From: an uncultured Gammaproteobacteria bacterium
Lineage (GTDB): Bacteria; Pseudomonadota; Gammaproteobacteria; UBA4575
Assembly (NCBI GenBank): GCA_951812785.1
Contig: OX638335.1
Coordinates: forward strand, 709,501 to 773,500
Direction: 5' to 3'
Length of the DNA: 64,000 nucleotides
The notes beneath the pieces were generated by a model, which had not been told where the DNA came from, ran no database searches, and saw nothing but the letters and a program-made list of their open reading frames with translations. Position numbers and translations under genes: made by a program. Shown here piece after piece: positions 9,601-18,805 of the stretch (positions are counted from its first letter, which is position 1; each line of letters opens with the position of its first letter).

Positions 9601-11200
9601 GGCAGGTGTAGGTTTAATTTCACCACCACCACATCACGATATTTATTCTATTGAAGATCTTGCTCAGCTCATTTATGACTTGAAGAACGCTAACCCTGAA
9701 GCACGTGTGCATGTGAAGTTGGTGGCTGAAGTAGGCGTGGGGACTGTCGCAGCAGGTGTTGCTAAAGCGCATTCTGATGTCGTTCTAGTGTCTGGTTATG
9801 ATGGCGGCACGGGGGCATCACCAATGAACTCCTTGAAACATGCAGGTTTGCCATGGGAATTAGGGATTGCAGAAACACAGCAGGTGCTAGTGCAAAATGG
9901 TTTGCGTGATCGCATTGTGGTTCAAGCAGATGGCCAATTAAAAACAGGGCGTGATGTGATTATTGCAGCACTACTTGGCGCTGAGGAATATGGTTTCTCT
10001 ACTGCACCTCTGGTTGTTATGGGTTGCATTATGATGCGTGTATGTCATCTGAATACATGTCCAGTCGGTGTGGCAACGCAGAACCCAGAATTGCGCAAAA
10101 AATTCGGTGGTCAACCTGAGTTTGTTGAAAACTTCTTTAAGTTTATTGCGGACGAAGTGCGTGAATATATGGCACAGCTTGGATTTAGAACCATTGATGA
10201 AATGATTGGTCAAGTTGAAGCAATCAATATGAGGAAAGCAGTGGATCACTGGAAAGCGAAAGGTTTAGATTTTTCAATGATACTTCATAAGCCAACACCT
10301 CATGCAGGTACCGATTTGTACTGCATTAACAAGCAAGACCACGGTTTAGAATTATCACTTGATATGACTGCATTAGTACCTCAGTGCAAAGAAGCATTAG
10401 AGGAGCGTAAAGCAGTCGACATTATTCTCCCGGTACAAAACACACATCGTAGCGTCGGTACTATCCTTGGTTATCACATTACCAAGCGTTACGGCGGCGA
10501 AGGTTTACCAGAAGATACTGTGCGGACACATTTTAATGGGTCAGCAGGTATGAGCTTTGGTGCATTTGTCCCTAAAGGAGTCACGATGACATTAGAAGGT
10601 GATGCTAATGATTATCTCGGTAAGGGATTGTCCGGCGCTAAATTAATTGTATTCCCATCTAAACATTCAAGTTTTGTTGCAGAAGAAAATATTATTGTTG
10701 GTAACGTTTGTTTGTATGGTGCGACATCAGGTGAGGTTTATATACGCGGTATTGCCGGTGAACGTTTTGCGGTACGTAACAGTGGTGTTGATACGGTTGT
10801 TGAAGGTGTTGGTGACCACTGTTGTGAGTACATGACTGGTGGTAATGTTGTGGTGATAGGCTCAACAGGTAGAAACTTTGCTGCCGGAATGTCTGGTGGG
10901 GTTGCTTATGTTCTTGATGATAAAGAGACGTTTGATAGTAATTGCAACCAAAGTGATATAGGTATAGAAGAATTGGTTGAAGAGGAAGATATTGATTTGG
11001 TTAAAGGGCTTTTAACTAAACACGTCGAATACACTAAAAGCACAGTAGCTAAAAAGATTTTAGATGACTGGTTAAATTATCAAGGGCAATTCATTAAAGT
11101 AATGCCTAGAGATTATAAACGTGTATTGGAAGCGATGAAGCGTGCAAAAGCAGAGGGAACTTCAGTGGATGAAGCTGTAATGGAGGCTGCACATGGGTAA
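6644..11200 (+). CDS. gltB: Glutamate synthase (NADPH) large subunit
   Basis: GltB makes two glutamates from glutamine and 2-oxoglutarate, using electrons delivered by GltD. The 1518-residue length is normal. The N-terminal type II amidotransferase domain has its nucleophile as Cys21 in EHDSCGVGF, so a 20-residue propeptide must be removed. The FMN/2-oxoglutarate domain contains [19 protein letters not shown] and the 3Fe-4S cysteines in [19 protein letters not shown] (about residues 1128-1145). The C-terminal glycine-rich GXGXG beta-helix domain spans about residues 1250-1500. The end overlaps the gltD start by 8 bases. The gene looks intact. Confidence 0.98.
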   Translation: MHNTYPPAQGLYDPDYEHDSCGVGFVADIKGRKSHTIIENGLTILKKLVHRGACGCEENTGDGVGLLLQMPHKFFSRVCKESNINLPEFGQYGAGLVFLPNDAAQSKQCQQTIEKIIIDEGQVVLGWREVLTDDSSLGPTAKLGEPTFKQIFIGRHTKDEAAFERKLFVIRKLAENTIWNSGLSESASFYIPSLSYRTFIYKGMLTVSQLELMYPDILEPDFESALALVHQRFSTNTFPAWRLAHPFRYVAHNGEINTARGNANWMRAREALCESELFGDDLRKIFPICIEGGSDSATFDNVMEFLHMSGRPLPHAILMMIPEAWSGHETMSAERKAFYEYHACLMEPWDGPASVAFTDGDVIGAVLDRNGLRPSRYYVTKDDMVVMASEVGVLDIPPENVLIKDRLHPGRIFLVDTKQGRIIEDEELKQQFASEHPYAEWLDKHLVSVDKLPNPKQIHGTDNETLLQRQQAFGYTHEELRVLMAPKAAKGMEPVGSMGSDAALAVLSNRSRLLYDYFKQLFAQVTNPPLDGIREELVTQVAVTIGAEKNLLQSTEESCRQIKLSSPVLTNEELARIRDVDLPGLKTATVAILYPVAEGGRGLDQALQTVCKQVDAAIAAGNTNIILSDRGVDQNNAAIPALLATAGVHHHLIRNGSRTRIGLILESGEPREVHHFAVLIGYGVGAVNPYLAFESLGDLIGKGHIPEMEHDKAVKNFIKGVNKALTKIMAKMGISTVQSYRGAQVFEAIGLNKEFVDKYFTWTASRIGGIGLEEVAAEVSVRHHNAYPERPSKAPDLQWGGEYQWRRDGEYHLFNPETVFKLQHATRTGQYEIFKEYTDKVDNQNENLATLRGLFELNSERKPIPLEDVEPIENIMKRFSTGAMSYGSISQEAHETLAIAMNRIGGRSNTGEGGEDPDRFTRDENGDLRRSAIKQVASGRFGVTSEYLVNADDIQIKMTQGAKPGEGGQLPGTKVYPWVAKVRHSTAGVGLISPPPHHDIYSIEDLAQLIYDLKNANPEARVHVKLVAEVGVGTVAAGVAKAHSDVVLVSGYDGGTGASPMNSLKHAGLPWELGIAETQQVLVQNGLRDRIVVQADGQLKTGRDVIIAALLGAEEYGFSTAPLVVMGCIMMRVCHLNTCPVGVATQNPELRKKFGGQPEFVENFFKFIADEVREYMAQLGFRTIDEMIGQVEAINMRKAVDHWKAKGLDFSMILHKPTPHAGTDLYCINKQDHGLELSLDMTALVPQCKEALEERKAVDIILPVQNTHRSVGTILGYHITKRYGGEGLPEDTVRTHFNGSAGMSFGAFVPKGVTMTLEGDANDYLGKGLSGAKLIVFPSKHSSFVAEENIIVGNVCLYGATSGEVYIRGIAGERFAVRNSGVDTVVEGVGDHCCEYMTGGNVVVIGSTGRNFAAGMSGGVAYVLDDKETFDSNCNQSDIGIEELVEEEDIDLVKGLLTKHVEYTKSTVAKKILDDWLNYQGQFIKVMPRDYKRVLEAMKRAKAEGTSVDEAVMEAAHG

Positions 11201-12650
11201 AGTAACGGGGTTCCTGGAAGTAGAAAGAGGGGCGCAACCTTATCGTCCTGTTGAGAAACGCTTGCTGGATTGGAATCAAGTCATGGCGCCGTGGCAAGCA
11301 GAAACATTGAAAGGTCAAGCGGCGCGTTGCATGGACTGTGGTATCCCATTTTGTCATCAAGGCTGTCCACTGGGGAACTTAATTCCTGATTGGAATGATC
11401 TTGTTTATCGTGAGCAATGGGAAACTGCTATTCAGCGCCTACATGCCACAAACAACTTCCCAGAATTTACCGGAACGCTTTGTCCTGCTCCTTGTGAAGG
11501 GTCATGCGTGTTAGGCATTAACGATAATCCAGTGCATATAAAAGCAATTGAGCTTTCTATTATAGATAAAGCTTGGGAAAACGGTTGGATTCAACCTCAA
11601 ATTGCGGAAGTAAAAACAGGTAAGAAAGTCGCTGTCGTCGGCTCTGGGCCTGCAGGGATGGCGGCGGCACAACAGCTTGCACGTGCAGGACATGATGTCA
11701 CTTTGTTTGAGCGTGATGATCGCATTGGTGGATTAATGCGTTATGGTATTCCTGAATTTAAAATGGAAAAGAAAGTCCTTGATCGACGTATGCAACAAAT
11801 GCAAGCAGAAGGTGTGACCTTTAATACCAATGCGCATGTCGGTGACAATGTCTCCGTTGATGAGTTGAGAAAAGATTTCGATGCATTAATGCTAACAGGT
11901 GGCGCTTGTGATCGGCGCGATCTTCCTGTTGAGGGTCGAGAATTAAAAGGTATTCATCAAGCAATGGAATATTTGCCAATGCAAAATCGCTTATGTGAAG
12001 GTGATAGTAAACCAAGTAATTTTATTGATGCAAAAGATAAAAATGTTGTAATTATCGGTGGTGGTGATACCGGTGCTGATTGTTTAGGGACTGCGAATCG
12101 CCAAGGTGCAAAGACGGTGCATCAGTTAGAGATCATGCCGAAACCTCCTGAGATGCGTGCGCAAGATAACCCATGGCCTGAATGGCCACGTATATTCAGA
12201 ACGGCTTCTGCGCATGAAGAAGGTGTTGATCGAGTTTACTCGGTTTCAACAAAACGTTTTATTGATGATGGGAACGGTAATGTAAAAGAGTTAGAACTGG
12301 TGACTGTTGAAATGAAAAATATTGATGGGCGTATGCAATTTGCTGAAGTAGAGGGTAGTAATCAAATAATACCTTGTGACTTAGTTTTCTTGGCGATGGG
12401 GTTTGTTGGCCCAGAGAAACCTGGCATGTTAGAGCAGTTGGGGCTCAAGTTAGATGCGCGTAGCAACGTCATTGCAGATAAAAATTGGATGACGAATGTT
12501 GACGGTGTATTCACTGCAGGTGATATGCAACGAGGCCAAAGTCTCATTGTCTGGGCGATTGCTGAGGGGCGCTCTGCGGCGAAAGGTGTTGATGAATATT
12601 TAATGGGTGCTAGTGACTTACTATCTCCAGTTGTAGTAGCTCAGACCTGA
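11193..12650 (+). CDS. gltD: Glutamate synthase (NADPH) small subunit
   Basis: GltD oxidises NADPH with FAD and passes electrons to GltB through 4Fe-4S clusters. The N-terminal cluster region is [17 protein letters not shown] (about residue 46 on). The FAD-binding fold follows at [19 protein letters not shown] (about residue 148), and the NADPH site at [11 protein letters not shown] (about residue 286). It overlaps gltB by 8 bases. The last codons and the TGA stop lie inside the left end of IS copy B, which starts at 12632, so the natural C-terminus has been replaced by a few IS-encoded residues (about VVVAQT). The core is complete and the enzyme is probably active. Confidence 0.96.
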   Translation: MGKVTGFLEVERGAQPYRPVEKRLLDWNQVMAPWQAETLKGQAARCMDCGIPFCHQGCPLGNLIPDWNDLVYREQWETAIQRLHATNNFPEFTGTLCPAPCEGSCVLGINDNPVHIKAIELSIIDKAWENGWIQPQIAEVKTGKKVAVVGSGPAGMAAAQQLARAGHDVTLFERDDRIGGLMRYGIPEFKMEKKVLDRRMQQMQAEGVTFNTNAHVGDNVSVDELRKDFDALMLTGGACDRRDLPVEGRELKGIHQAMEYLPMQNRLCEGDSKPSNFIDAKDKNVVIIGGGDTGADCLGTANRQGAKTVHQLEIMPKPPEMRAQDNPWPEWPRIFRTASAHEEGVDRVYSVSTKRFIDDGNGNVKELELVTVEMKNIDGRMQFAEVEGSNQIIPCDLVFLAMGFVGPEKPGMLEQLGLKLDARSNVIADKNWMTNVDGVFTAGDMQRGQSLIVWAIAEGRSAAKGVDEYLMGASDLLSPVVVAQT

Positions 12651-13773
12651 TCGTACCGTTACCGGTTATTGATAGGAGTCTGTCAGTTTAGATGTGAGCT
12701 AAATTCTTTTCAGCCCAAATCAATTTACCATCCATTAACCTGTCCATGGGTATTCTACCATCGCCCATGTTGCCTTGATGAGTGCGTTCATTGTGATCAG
12801 TTTCTATCCAGTTGTCTTGATCTTTTGGTCAATCCTCCCTGGTTGAGTACCGTTTTTTCCTGAAGGTAATTTGATAAAACTCATTCAGAGATGCCATGGG
12901 TTTGCGGTGATCAATGTCGTTAATGGCCAGGTATCACCGATCGTCATGATGCTCCACGTGCCCACAATATTCTGTGCCTCTGTCCGTTAAACTACGTAGC
13001 ATCGGCAAGGCATGCTTTTCAAAAAACGGTAGCACCTCATCAAAGAGTAGGTCTGCGGCGGTAATCGGCGTCTTAGTCGTGTAGAGTGCCGCAAAGGCGA
13101 TCTTGCTGTAGGTGTCTACGAACGTTTGCGGGTATAGCCGACCAACACCTTTGAGGTGGCCTAAGTCACCAGGATGTGCCGTGTCAATCTCACCACAGGC
13201 CTCGTCATCCTGTTTCTCAAGGGCGGCGATCTGTGCATCGCTTAAGATAATGCCCTCCTTGGCAATTTCTTCTTCGAGTGCTTTGAGTCGTTTCTTGAAG
13301 TGCTCTAGAGTATGGCGCAGCCAAACGGAACGCACACCGCTACCAGCGATAAACACACCTCTCTTACGGAGTTCATTGCTGCTTCGATGTCGCCCAACCG
13401 CGGGCTGTTCAATCGCTGACGTAACCACTGCATGTGCTGTGGGTTCATCCACACGGTTTTTACTATTGGCTGTTCTACGACTCTTGTCAATCCGTGAGTC
13501 AATGCCACCTTCTTCAACCCGCTGTTGATAACGATAGAATGTGTCTCGCGACACCCCCATGACTTGACAGGCGCTAGATACGTTGCCCAGTTCTTCTGCT
13601 AAGTTGAGCAAGCCCGCCTTGTGTTTAATGATTGGATTGTTAGTATGAAGCATGAGAGTTACCTGCCTTTTTGGTTTGATTTAAAGATTTCAACACCTTT
13701 ATCAAAACGGGTAACTCTCGCTTTTGCAACCCTTGTGGATTGCTAATTGTCAGATCGGGTCTGAACTATTACA
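12632..13773 (-). mobile_element. IS481-type insertion sequence, copy B (defective)
   Basis: The element is in inverse orientation to copies A and C. It is 1142 bp, bounded by TGTAGTAGCTCAGACC on the left and the complement of TGTAATAGTTCAGACC on the right. It keeps the ten bases missing in A and C, but lacks the 24-bp stretch retained by C and the 23-bp CERF stretch retained by A. No target duplication is visible (flanks CTCCAGT and TATAATG). It lies between gltD and the tail of an osmC gene, so a deletion or inversion between IS copies probably joined these regions. Confidence 0.88.
12688..13653 (-). pseudogene. IS481-type transposase, C-terminally broken (copy B)
   Basis: This copy has the longest continuous frame: 239 residues covering the helix-turn-helix region, a linker and the first part of the DDE domain (VDTYSKIAFAALYTT, then LTDRGTEYCG). 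It stops at 12934. The remaining C-terminal coding DNA to 12688 is out of frame and lacks the CERF motif with the catalytic Glu. The product is therefore inactive but may still bind the inverted repeats. Confidence 0.83.
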
Positions 13774-13777
13774 TATA

Positions 13778-13861
13778 ATGGAAGTGGCAGATCGCTGCCC
13801 TGTGCATAAAACCTTACTGGGTAAGTTAGAGATAAGCTCGAATTTTGATTTCATAAAGTAG
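13778..13861 (+). pseudogene. C-terminal fragment of an OsmC family protein
   Basis: Just outside IS copy B the frame reads EVADRCPVHKTLLGKLEIS and then stops. The CPVHKTL block with its reactive Cys is the end of OsmC-type peroxiredoxin-like proteins. Only 27 residues remain; everything upstream is absent, evidently lost when the IS became fixed here. Confidence 0.7.
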
Positions 13862-14212
13862 GCGAAAGTCTATGGAATTTGAAGATATTTTGATATGGTA
13901 AATTGCATTATTATGCAAATTAAGAATAGTTTAATAAGCCATTTGAAGGGTAATAGAAGGAGTATTGAAGTGCGCTGAGTATGGCGTACATTTGTTAAGA
14001 GGTTAACGCCTTTCCATCGGCAATAAAAAAAGCAGGTACTGATTTCTCGAAGTCACTTTAGGTGACTTTATGTCTCAGGTGATATCTATCTTTCTTTGAT
14101 GGTTTTGAGAAGCTTATATCCTTTAAGGTAAGTTTTAATGCTATAAAATTCTAGGTATTGTCTTCCAGGTAATTCTGGTTGTTGTATAAACTTGTGTAGA
14201 AGATTGAGTGAC
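13862..14212. other. Non-coding stretch
   Basis: No gene is visible. A small perfect hairpin (AAGTCAC/GTGACTT) sits at 14050-14068 without a following T-run. The stretch is otherwise AT-rich with no recognised element; it presumably includes the promoter of the DUF2970 gene. Confidence 0.5.
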
Positions 14213-14422
14213 ATGGAAGACAATAAATTATCAAATTGGCAGGTAGTCAAGAGTGTGCTTGCTTCATTTGTCGGTATTCAGAGTAGTAAAAATTTAGAGC
14301 GTGATGCTAAAAGTAATAGTATAGAAAAATTTGTCATTGTTGCTTTTATTTTGGCGGTTGCTATTCACGGATTGCTATATTTGCTGGCGCTGTATATTTC
14401 ATGGGTGACGGGTGTCGAATGA
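14213..14422 (+). CDS. DUF2970 family small membrane protein
   Basis: From the ATG at 14213 the 69-residue product has the family layout. A short soluble start leads to QVVKSVLASFVGIQSSKNLE, the conserved 'SVLAAFFGVQ' type block, and one C-terminal hydrophobic segment (about residues 42-63) follows. DUF2970 proteins are inner-membrane proteins of unknown role. An earlier in-frame start is open but is not needed to complete the domain. Confidence 0.8.
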   Translation: MEDNKLSNWQVVKSVLASFVGIQSSKNLERDAKSNSIEKFVIVAFILAVAIHGLLYLLALYISWVTGVE

Positions 14423-14545
14423 GTATTAACTTATTCACTAAATTAAAGTAAGTGCTGCTTAATTTTGAGAACCAGGTTCGTTTCATTAGTTATTTTTGAG
14501 TTCCACTACTCGGACTGTTACAGATAAGATTATTAGTATGGATGC

Positions 14546-14752
14546 ATGGCTTCAGAAACCACTGTATCAACGATTAATCGATATACAAATACCTTTGTTT
14601 TGGTTGGTATCGTAGCCTTGGGAGCAATCGGTATAATTAATATATTTGCTGGCTATTTGAGCCAAGGTTTAGGGTTTGCAGTGATATCTCTCGTGTTGTT
14701 GCGCATATTTGTGTGGATAGAAAAGTCGAAAGCTCGTAGTGCACACAAGTAG
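14546..14752 (+). CDS. Small hypothetical membrane protein, 68 aa
   Basis: Two hydrophobic segments (about residues 16-34 and 40-55) are followed by a basic tail (EKSKARSAHK). No family is recognised. The composition and clean start and stop support a real small membrane protein, but there is no further evidence. Confidence 0.5.
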   Translation: MASETTVSTINRYTNTFVLVGIVALGAIGIINIFAGYLSQGLGFAVISLVLLRIFVWIEKSKARSAHK

Positions 14753-14782
14753 ATGTATGTACTTGGTATATTTTTATATTTG

Positions 14783-15271
14783 TTAATCTTTCCATTCGCT
14801 AAACACATAATCCTTCTCTTGTTGTGATGTATGGCATTGATAGCATGCCTCTTTATAATTATCGCCAACAACAGTGTTGTTAGCGTCGCCAGAACCAAAT
14901 CCTTCGAATCCCCATCCTGATGTCTCCAGAAACCTTTCTGAATCTTTCATCATTACGCCGAGTACTTTTCTGTCTTTTTCAGTAATAGAATTGTCGCTGT
15001 CGGAAATAGCTAATAAATCAAAGATGATGATAGATCCTTCTGGAAAGGTACCAGTTTGATAACCGACCAATGCGGGTTTGTTGGCATAAATGCGATGTAT
15101 GCCGCCGAATGATGAATGAAGTGGATGACCTTCATGTATCACCATGCTTTTGACGTGTGTCCAATGTCTGTAATCACTGGGATATTCAATGTTTGAGTCT
15201 GAATAAGCTGATGCAAATATAAAAAAATTTATGCTAATGGCAGTGAGTAAGTTTTTAGTTAATTGTTTCAT
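14783..15271 (-). CDS. Cytochrome P460 family protein
   Basis: The 162-residue product begins with a signal peptide (about residues 1-24). It continues with YRHWTHVKSMVIHEGHPLH and ANKPALVGYQTGTFPEGSII, both typical of the cytochrome P460 fold, and ends with a single haem c site, CYQCH (about residue 147). P460 proteins are periplasmic haem proteins, some of which oxidise hydroxylamine or detoxify NO; many homologues have no assigned substrate. I cannot confirm the Lys-haem cross-link from sequence alone. Confidence 0.87.
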   Translation of the reverse strand: MKQLTKNLLTAISINFFIFASAYSDSNIEYPSDYRHWTHVKSMVIHEGHPLHSSFGGIHRIYANKPALVGYQTGTFPEGSIIIFDLLAISDSDNSITEKDRKVLGVMMKDSERFLETSGWGFEGFGSGDANNTVVGDNYKEACYQCHTSQQEKDYVFSEWKD

Positions 15272-15343
15272 GGCTGGCTCCTGATATATTCTGTTATCGT
15301 AATGAATTTAGGGATAAAGTAAGGGAAGCAAAGGTTACGAACA

Positions 15344-15372
15344 AGTAAGCACTTTTTAGATAGGTACTTACT
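15344..15372. promoter_or_regulatory. Probable HxlR-family operator
   Basis: An inverted repeat AGTAAGCAC-N11-GTACTTACT matches its own complement at 8 of 9 arm positions. It lies 14 bases before the ATG of the HxlR regulator. The GTAC/CTTACT type arms resemble sites bound by HxlR/YodB-like repressors, so autoregulation and control of the following oxidoreductase is likely. Confidence 0.55.
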
Positions 15373-15386
15373 AAATGGTGTAAATT

Positions 15387-15707
15387 ATGGAAAATCAAGA
15401 TAAAAAAAATAATTCATCAATTACGGTATCACGCATGGTGGAAGACATTGTTGGCTGTAAATGGTCTTTGTCTGTGATAGAAGCAGTTAAAAGTGACATT
15501 GTTCGGCCGGGCGAAATTCAACGTTCTATTGAAGGCATTTCTACCAAGGTGCTTAACGAGCGATTTAATAAAATGTTGCGCTATGGAATTCTGGAAAAAA
15601 CTATCTTCCCCGAAGTGCCACCTAGAGTGGAATATCAGTTAACAGAGTTTGGAAATAAATTCATACTTATTCTTGATCAAATTGACGCATTGCAAAACGA
15701 TATGTAA
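15387..15707 (+). CDS. HxlR family winged-helix transcriptional regulator
   Basis: The 106-residue protein has the HxlR core: GCKWSLSVIEAV, then RPGEIQRSIEGISTKVLNER (recognition helix) and RVEYQLTEFG at the wing. It has one Cys, in GCKWS, the position used by redox- or quinone-sensing members. The gene precedes a zinc-type oxidoreductase by 30 bases, the usual target of such regulators. Redox sensing is inference. Confidence 0.9.
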   Translation: MENQDKKNNSSITVSRMVEDIVGCKWSLSVIEAVKSDIVRPGEIQRSIEGISTKVLNERFNKMLRYGILEKTIFPEVPPRVEYQLTEFGNKFILILDQIDALQNDM

Positions 15708-15737
15708 TGCATTGCTAAATTTTTGGAGTCACTAATC

Positions 15738-16757
15738 ATGAAAGCAGTTGGTTTATATCGATACTTGCCTATACAAGATGAACAATCTTTAATAAATGTT
15801 AAGATCGAAAAACCTGTGGCGACAGGTAAGGATTTACTGGTAGCAGTAAAAGCCATTGCGGTGAATCCAGTTGATACCAAAGTGCGTGCACCTAAAGATC
15901 AAGTGGAAGAGTTGCCGCGTGTATTAGGTTGGGATGCTGCTGGAGAGGTGGTCGCGATAGGTGATCAAGTAGAGCATTACCATATTGGTGACCAAGTTTA
16001 TTATGCAGGCGATATAACCCGTCCAGGGAGTTACAGTGAATATCAGTTGGTGGATGAGCGCATTGTTGGCCATATGCCTGTGTGCTTAGACTATGCTAAA
16101 GCGGCGGCAATACCCTTGACCGGTATTACGGCGTGGGAAGCATTGTTCGATCGACTGAGAATATCGGATAAGGGGGATGATGCTGGTAAAACGATATTAA
16201 TTATCGGTGGTGCGGGTGGTGTCGGGTCTATTGCGATTCAGCTGGCGAGCAAAGTGGCTAAGCTCAATGTAATTGCGACCGCTTCACGTCGCGAGTCACG
16301 TGACTGGTGTATCAAGCTGGGTGCAGATTATGTGATTAATCATCGTCGATCACTTACTGAAGAACTGGCAGAACAAAATTTCAAGCAAGTTGACTATATT
16401 GTTTGCTTAAACAACACGGATCAACATTGGAAAGCGATAGCAGAAATCATTGCGCCACAGGGTGGAATATGTTCGATTGTTGAAACCACATCACCGGTTG
16501 ATTTGAATGCTTTAAAAAGCAAAGCAGCCACATTTTCCTGGGAATTCATGTTTACTCGTTCCATGTATCAAGCGCCAGATATGATTGCACAACAAAAACT
16601 ACTGAATGTGATTGCGAAGCTAATTGATAATGATCAGTTGGTCACAACGGTGAATGAAGTGATCAGACCGATTAATGCAAATAATCTCCGTAAGGCGCAC
16701 GCATTGATAGAGCAGGGCAGTGCGATTGGTAAAATAGTATTAACTGATTGGGAGTGA
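15738..16757 (+). CDS. Zinc-type alcohol dehydrogenase / quinone oxidoreductase family protein
   Basis: This 339-residue MDR enzyme has the catalytic-domain block VKAIAVNPVDTKVRAP and the NADPH-binding block IIGGAGGVGSIAIQLA (about residue 155). The zinc-binding cysteines of classic alcohol dehydrogenases are not seen, so it is more likely a zinc-independent reductase of the ZADH/QOR type acting on enones or quinones. It is paired with an HxlR regulator. A broken second copy lies at 30.8 kb, where the start and the VNPVDTK block are nearly identical. Confidence 0.9.
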   Translation: MKAVGLYRYLPIQDEQSLINVKIEKPVATGKDLLVAVKAIAVNPVDTKVRAPKDQVEELPRVLGWDAAGEVVAIGDQVEHYHIGDQVYYAGDITRPGSYSEYQLVDERIVGHMPVCLDYAKAAAIPLTGITAWEALFDRLRISDKGDDAGKTILIIGGAGGVGSIAIQLASKVAKLNVIATASRRESRDWCIKLGADYVINHRRSLTEELAEQNFKQVDYIVCLNNTDQHWKAIAEIIAPQGGICSIVETTSPVDLNALKSKAATFSWEFMFTRSMYQAPDMIAQQKLLNVIAKLIDNDQLVTTVNEVIRPINANNLRKAHALIEQGSAIGKIVLTDWE

Positions 16758-16787
16758 AAATACTGAGACTGTTTTGTATTTTCCTAA

Positions 16788-17207
16788 TTAATTATCAGCT
16801 GTGCCAAATGCAACAAAGACTTCAGCTTCTGTCATGTTATGTGTATCGTTTGAGAAATTATAATAAGCGGGTTTTTTATCAATAAACACTTGGTGATCGA
16901 AAATAAAGTTTTCATTGTGTTTAAATAGACCAGCAGGTACAAAATATTGATTATTCGCTTTTACTCAATAGAACAAATGTGTTCCACACTAGCTACAAAA
17001 ACCACGTTCAGCCCATTCTGAAGAATTAAATATAGATACTTTGTTTTCACTTTCAAAGGTGACGTCGCTGCCACAATCGATAGTCATAAAAGGCCCGCCC
17101 GCCCATTTTCTGCACATACCGCAATGACATGCACCTACTTTGTTGTTGAGGTTATTTACGGTGATATTGACTGCGCCACATAGGCAGTGACTATTTTCTT
17201 TAGACAT
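16788..17207 (-). pseudogene. GFA (Gfa/CENP-V) family protein with two in-frame stops
   Basis: One frame covers a complete GFA domain: SHCLCGAVNITV, then ACHCGMCRKWAGGPF, WAERGFCS and CGTHLFY, ending in NFSNDTHNMTEAEVFVA. The zinc-ligand cysteines are present, but a TAG follows FCS and a TGA follows LFY, truncating the product after 72 residues. No frameshift is needed to read the whole domain, so the two substitutions are probably recent or are base errors. The true family function is uncertain (glutathione-dependent formaldehyde-activating-like fold). Confidence 0.8.
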
Positions 17208-17270
17208 GTGATCCTTTTGAGTTGTAAAGCGTGCTTAAATTTATTCGCTGTGTATATCAGATTAGTTCAT

Positions 17271-17660
17271 TCACAATATTTGTTGGCAGGTATACATGAT
17301 AATGCTCATAGCAATAATGTAGATTGTTTCTACAACGACCGAGATATTACTTTTATCAGCAAACTTACCATTACTAATAATCAAGCATATCAAGGTAATA
17401 ATGATGAGAATCATCGTGGCTAATGTGCCATGAAATGCATGAATACCAAAAAGCCAAGCGAGACCAAATGCACCCAGTGCCTGTGTCGTCATCGCCAGTG
17501 CAGGGGGTTTGCAATCGCCATCCATTGAAATGCCGGGGACACCATTCGCCCACTTTAAGCCAAAGAATTTGGGGCTAAACCAAAGCCAACCAAGCAAAAA
17601 TGACAACACAAAACTAACAATCACTGCAGTTAAGTTAACGCCGACTAATAATTCTGCCAT
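17271..17660 (-). CDS. DUF1761 family membrane protein
   Basis: The 129-residue protein has four hydrophobic segments and the family start block VSFVLSFLLGWLWFSPKFFG. DUF1761 proteins are small integral membrane proteins of unknown function. The gene is upstream of, and in the same direction as, the GFA pseudogene. Confidence 0.85.
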   Translation of the reverse strand: MAELLVGVNLTAVIVSFVLSFLLGWLWFSPKFFGLKWANGVPGISMDGDCKPPALAMTTQALGAFGLAWLFGIHAFHGTLATMILIIITLICLIISNGKFADKSNISVVVETIYIIAMSIIMYTCQQIL

Positions 17661-17968
17661 TTGTTTATCCTCCGAGATTGGGAGCTAGATTGAATGTGTA
17701 TTTTAGAGCCTTGATTGGTAAATTTGCAATGCGGGCAATAACGTTAGTAATGTAAAAGAACCGTAAAGCTAATAAATCACGGAAGAGTTTTAAATTGATG
17801 ATAGCGCTAGTCGCGCATTATGCTGTCCCTCTAATGTAGGTGTTATATAATATTTATGCTGTTGGTGAGCCTTGAATTGGTAAACAAATCATCAATGAGT
17901 TCTGTTATTTGTCTTTCAATATTACTAAGGATAAAGATTTTCCGTTTTGGATATCTTTAAGTATTTTT

Positions 17969-18355
17969 ATGTCTTCAGATTGTATTTTTTGTCGTCGGCT
18001 TGATTTAATACATCAAGGTGAATTGGGTTTCATTAGCCAGGATAAATATCCGGCGTCTCCAGGGCATATGTTAATTATCCCTAATCGGCACGTACCAAAT
18101 TATTTTGATTGCACTAAAAAGGAAATTGCAGAGTTATGGGCCTTGGTGCATTTAGCTAAGGAAATGGTGGAGAAAAACCATCAGCCTGATTCTTATAATA
18201 TAGGTATTAATGTGAGTAAGGCGGCGGGTCAATCAGTCCCGCATACACATATCCATCTGATTCCTAGATATGAAGGGGATGTAGAAGATCCTAGAGGTGG
18301 TGTGAGAGGGGTGTTGCCGAAAAATAGAACTTATACTAGAACGCCTGCTGAATAA
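17969..18355 (+). CDS. HIT family nucleotide hydrolase/transferase
   Basis: From the ATG at 17969 the product starts MSSDCIFCRRLD and contains the histidine triad HTHIHLIPR (about residue 97), with PASPGHMLIIPNRHVPNYF before it. This matches HIT proteins that hydrolyse dinucleoside polyphosphates or adenylylated substrates. The start at 17969 is preferred over an upstream in-frame one because family members begin at this CxxC-like segment. The gene ends 8 bases before a strong hairpin. Confidence 0.92.
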   Translation: MSSDCIFCRRLDLIHQGELGFISQDKYPASPGHMLIIPNRHVPNYFDCTKKEIAELWALVHLAKEMVEKNHQPDSYNIGINVSKAAGQSVPHTHIHLIPRYEGDVEDPRGGVRGVLPKNRTYTRTPAE

Positions 18356-18362
18356 GTAGAGC

Positions 18363-18398
18363 AATAGCCGTGTGAGCAAGAATACTTACACGGCTATT
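18363..18398. terminator. Bidirectional hairpin terminator
   Basis: AATAGCCGTGT and ACACGGCTATT form a perfect 11-bp stem around a 14-base loop, between the convergent HIT gene and the small minus-strand gene. T-runs are short, so termination strength is uncertain. Confidence 0.75.
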
Positions 18399-18405
18399 TG
18401 AAAGC

Positions 18406-18567
18406 TTATGGGCGTTTTGGTGTTTTGTACTCTACTTCTTTCTGGAACGGAGTCCAGGTAGTGTTATAACCAACGTAGCCCTTTTCATCTGCTTGTTTTT
18501 GAGTCGTTTTTAGAAAACGAGATTCACCTTCTGGGACTTTCGATCTGGTTTTTTTTGCATCGCTCAT
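18406..18567 (-). CDS. Small hypothetical protein, 53 aa
   Basis: The minus strand reads MSDAKKTRSKVPEGESRFLK, then GYVGYNTTWTPFQKEVEYKTP, and stops. The product is soluble, basic and without Cys. A well-placed hairpin after its stop and a good reading frame support a real gene. I do not recognise the family. Confidence 0.55.
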   Translation of the reverse strand: MSDAKKTRSKVPEGESRFLKTTQKQADEKGYVGYNTTWTPFQKEVEYKTPKRP

Positions 18568-18805
18568 AAAGCACCTTTTTGCGTAAAAATAGGGATAATT
18601 CGAGCCAAGGATTGTAACAAAAATGCACCATGGGATGACACAATCTCCTTATGCATAGCAAAAATATATCTATAACGAAGTGGTATTAGGTGTAATTTGG
18701 ACAGAGCAAGTACACCTTGGGTGGGAGTATCGGTTAATATTTAACCTTTTTGTGCGAGTATTCCCGACGATATAGCAATAGCCAGAATATAAAGTTAACT
18801 AATCA

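Noticed and set aside
13112-13528. A 138-residue plus-strand frame inside IS copy B.
   Set aside because: It is antisense to the transposase coding region, with a Ser/Cys-rich composition typical of a shadow.
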